From assembly GCF_900142725.1 (NCBI RefSeq), contig NZ_FRBW01000005.1, positions 124,001-188,000 on the forward strand: a stretch of DNA of 64,000 nt, in the 5' to 3' direction. This document shows positions 62,023 to 64,000 of this stretch, one piece after another; within the stretch, counting starts at the first letter, position 1; the number at the start of each line of letters is the position of its first letter. Under the pieces are notes generated by a model. The model was not told the origin of the DNA and made no database searches. It worked only from the letters and a program-made list of their open reading frames with translations. Source of the DNA: Roseibium suaedae. GTDB taxonomy: Bacteria > Pseudomonadota > Alphaproteobacteria > Rhizobiales > Stappiaceae. The translations under genes were made by a program, and so were the position numbers.

Positions 62023-62769
62023 ATGAGCTTTTCAGACTACAAGACAGCCCTGGTCACAGGCGCATCTGCCGGCATGGGAGCGGCAATCGTTGAGCGTTTC
62101 TGCAAGGAAGGCCTCACGGTTCACGCAGTGGCTCGCCGGAAGGACCGGCTTCAGGACCTTGCCGCCCGCACCGGCTGCATTCCCCATGAGCTGGACATGA
62201 CCGACTACGCCGGCCTGAATGAACTGCTGGGCAACCTGGAAGTGGATGTTCTGGTCAACAATGCCGGTCTCGGCATGGTCGGCAATCTGACCACGCTGGG
62301 CGAAGACGACATCAACAATATGATCGACCTGAACCTGCGCAGCGTGCTGCAGTCGGTTCGTGTCGTGCTGCCAGGCATGATCGCCCGCGATCGCGGCCAC
62401 ATCATCAACATCAGCTCGATCGCCGGTCACTATAACTTCGGCGGCAACCCGGTGTATCACGCAACCAAGTCCGCCATTCACATGCTGTCCCAGCAGATCC
62501 GCGTGGATGTTCTGGGCAAGCGGATCCGCGTGACCGAAATCTGCCCCGGCCGGGTCGAAACCGAAATCTTCAACACCAATCATGGTGTCTCATCGGGCGA
62601 AGAAGCGCATAAGAAATTCTATGAAGGCTATGAAGTGCCAAGCGCCGAGCACATCGCTGACACGGCAGCCTTTGCCGTCAACATGCCAAGCTATGTGAAT
62701 GTCGGGCTGATTGAAATCATGCCGACCTTCCAGGTTCCAGGCGGCCTGACCACTTTGAAGACCAAGTAA
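62023..62769 (+). CDS. SDR-family oxidoreductase
   Basis: A 248-residue short-chain dehydrogenase of the YdfG-like group with TGASAGMGA, NNAG, and catalytic S131-S132, Y145 and K149 (YHATKS). YdfG enzymes oxidise 3-hydroxy acids or reduce malonic semialdehyde; substrate here is unknown. It lies divergent to a LysR gene. Confidence 0.9.
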   Translation: MSFSDYKTALVTGASAGMGAAIVERFCKEGLTVHAVARRKDRLQDLAARTGCIPHELDMTDYAGLNELLGNLEVDVLVNNAGLGMVGNLTTLGEDDINNMIDLNLRSVLQSVRVVLPGMIARDRGHIINISSIAGHYNFGGNPVYHATKSAIHMLSQQIRVDVLGKRIRVTEICPGRVETEIFNTNHGVSSGEEAHKKFYEGYEVPSAEHIADTAAFAVNMPSYVNVGLIEIMPTFQVPGGLTTLKTK

Positions 62770-62774
62770 AAAAG

Positions 62775-62802
62775 AAACCCGCTGCTCCGGCAGCGGGTTT
62801 TT
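62775..62802 (+). terminator. Rho-independent terminator after the SDR gene
   Basis: AAACCCGCTGC and GCAGCGGGTTT form an 11-bp stem with a TCCG loop and a TTTTT end. Confidence 0.85.
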
Positions 62803-62877
62803 AGTTTCGGGTAAACACCATTGCGTCGCTGCAAACCTTCAGTCCCGGCAATGCGGAACTGGCAGCCTGTTCAAAAA

Positions 62878-63642
62878 CTAGGCCTGCTTTGACAGGGCCG
62901 TGATCGAAACTCCGTTTTCCTGCAACTTCGTCCGGATAGTCCTGGCAAGCTGAACTGCACCAGGGGTATCGGAGTGAACCAGAACCGAATTCACTTCCAT
63001 CGCAATGGTTTCACCATCAATGGTCTCGACTGTCTTTTCGCGCACCAGCCGCAACAGGCGGGCAATCACTTCTTCTGCATCCTTGATGACGGCGCCAGGC
63101 CTTGCCCGCGGCGCCAGCTGGCCATCCGCCGTGTAGGCCCGATCGGCAAGAAACAGCCGGTAGCAGGAAAGGCCGGCCTGATGAGCCGCCTTTTCAAGGG
63201 CAGAGCCTGGCAGGACAAGAAAGCGGATCGACTTGTCAAACGACCCAACCGCCCGCACCAGTGCGGACGCGATCACGTCATCGGCCGAAGCCAAATTTCC
63301 AAGCGCACCATGCGGGTTCACATGCGCAATCTTGCGGCCGCAGGTCCGGGCAAAAGCATCCAGCGCTCCGAGCTGGTAAAGAACGTGCTTTTCCAGTTCG
63401 ACCGGATCCATCTGCATGACACGGCGGCCAAATCCCATCCGGTCCGGAAAGCTGACATGCGCACCAAGATCGACCCCGTTTTCAACGGCGACCTTTACGG
63501 TCTGATCCATGATGACAGGATCGCCCGCATGATAGCCGCAGGCAATGTTGGCAGAGGTGATCAGCTGCAGGAGGGACGCATCATCGGCGATGGCGTAGGG
63601 ACCGAACCCTTCACCCAGGTCCGCATTGATGTCGATTTGCAT
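62878..63642 (-). CDS. pxpA: 5-oxoprolinase subunit A (LamB/YcsF family)
   Basis: A 254-residue LamB/YcsF protein with the family motifs NADLGEGFGPY at the start, NIACGYHAGDP and DLGAHVSFPDRMGFGRR. PxpA hydrolyses 5-oxoproline together with PxpB and PxpC. Those partners are not in the window and may lie beyond its end. It follows the carrier-like gene by three bp. Confidence 0.9.
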   Translation of the reverse strand: MQIDINADLGEGFGPYAIADDASLLQLITSANIACGYHAGDPVIMDQTVKVAVENGVDLGAHVSFPDRMGFGRRVMQMDPVELEKHVLYQLGALDAFARTCGRKIAHVNPHGALGNLASADDVIASALVRAVGSFDKSIRFLVLPGSALEKAAHQAGLSCYRLFLADRAYTADGQLAPRARPGAVIKDAEEVIARLLRLVREKTVETIDGETIAMEVNSVLVHSDTPGAVQLARTIRTKLQENGVSITALSKQA

Positions 63643-63645
63643 GGC

Positions 63646-64000
63646 TTATCCTTTTTGCCCGGAGGTGTCCGGCTCCGGAAAAAACTCGAAAACGGGTGTG
63701 TTGTAACCAACGACGCTGCCTGGCTGGACAAGCGGACGGCCAAGCTTTCCAGCGCTCTCTGCAATCACGGCCATGAGCATCAATCCGCTGCGGACATAGG
63801 CCACAGGCTGTCCTTTGGAAACAGCATCACCTTCCTGCAGCGCTTTCTGCGAAGAGCCCGGATGCGCCGCCAGCAACGTGCCAATCAGAGGCGAGCAAAG
63901 ATGCTCAGCTTTTGCAGAGGCGCGCGTGGGCATGCCTGCGCCAGCGTTCAGGCCCTCCTGCGCTGCCCCGGTCTTGCCGTGAGTGGGCAGTGTCAGAGAA
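63646..64000 (-). CDS. Biotinyl/lipoyl-carrier-like protein, truncated at window edge
   Basis: The frame runs off the window; at least 117 residues are visible. A biotinyl-lipoyl fold (CSPLIGTLLAAHPG, EGDAVSKGQPVAYVR, GTV-like hairpin LGRPLVQPGSVVGYNTPVFEF) is present, but the EAMKM lysine motif reads RSGLMLM, so biotinylation should not occur. It sits immediately before pxpA, where acetyl-CoA-carboxylase-like genes often occur. Function unresolved. Confidence 0.7.
   Translation of the reverse strand, partial: SLTLPTHGKTGAAQEGLNAGAGMPTRASAKAEHLCSPLIGTLLAAHPGSSQKALQEGDAVSKGQPVAYVRSGLMLMAVIAESAGKLGRPLVQPGSVVGYNTPVFEFFPEPDTSGQKG

Noticed and set aside
1..64000. CRISPR arrays, tRNA or rRNA genes, and intact insertion sequences
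   Set aside because: No regular repeat-spacer pattern, cloverleaf or complete transposase was seen on either strand.

Overview
The window looks like part of a repABC megaplasmid or chromid from an alphaproteobacterium. The reasons are a complete repA-repB-repC module (17386-21174) and genes that use GGAGG-type ribosome sites with frequent GTG and TTG starts. The gene content (TRAP, TTT and sugar ABC importers, RepABC, Rrf2 and IalB proteins) suggests a marine or host-associated member of the Stappiaceae/Rhodobacter-like groups. That last placement is inference; no rRNA or other phylogenetic marker is present.

Layout, left to right. 1-4617: an Rrf2 regulator and a sulfate ABC importer (sbp-cysT-cysW-cysA), with two near-identical operators. 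4767-5363: an IalB-like protein. 5495-7097: a hipBA toxin-antitoxin pair. 7297-16232 (minus strand): an extracytoplasmic cluster of a small unknown gene, a Cys-type sulfatase, a secreted HAD phosphatase, a large secreted repeat protein, an outer-membrane channel-like protein and an octaheme cytochrome c. A divergent membrane protein carries the N-terminal domain of adenylate-cyclase-like proteins. 17367-21235: the replicon backbone with repC, an antisense ctRNA, repB and repA; an AT-rich hairpin array in repC is the candidate oriV. 21235-23393: 2.1 kb without a convincing gene. 24587-30186: a sugar ABC importer with a LOG-fold gene and a divergent DeoR regulator.

30223-41229: a sugar-oxidation locus. 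It has an ABC importer, an SDR dehydrogenase, an SMP-30 lactonase fused to an IclR regulator, an MR/enolase-type sugar-acid dehydratase, a DgoK-type kinase, a DHDPS-family aldolase-like enzyme, and VOC and DMT proteins. Together these give a near-complete path from aldose to 2-keto-3-deoxy acid. 41523-50747: a second acid-sugar locus with a TTT importer (tctBCA), a DHDPS-family lyase, a 2-hydroxyacid dehydrogenase, PdxA2, a DUF1537 kinase, a GntR/FCD regulator and an iron-type alcohol dehydrogenase; two promoter regions share a CTTGTAAA-type element. 50907-55582: an SbcD/SbcC-like (YhaO/YhaN type) nuclease pair. 55620-60812: LysR, a TRAP importer, a tautomerase-like protein and an alpha/beta hydrolase. 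60882-64000: LysR, an SDR, PxpA (LamB/YcsF) and a biotinyl-carrier-like protein that lacks the usual lysine and runs off the window.

Most of the window is therefore nutrient import joined to oxidative catabolism of sugar acids, sulfur compounds and organic acids, carried next to the plasmid maintenance genes. No tRNA, rRNA, CRISPR array or intact insertion sequence was seen.
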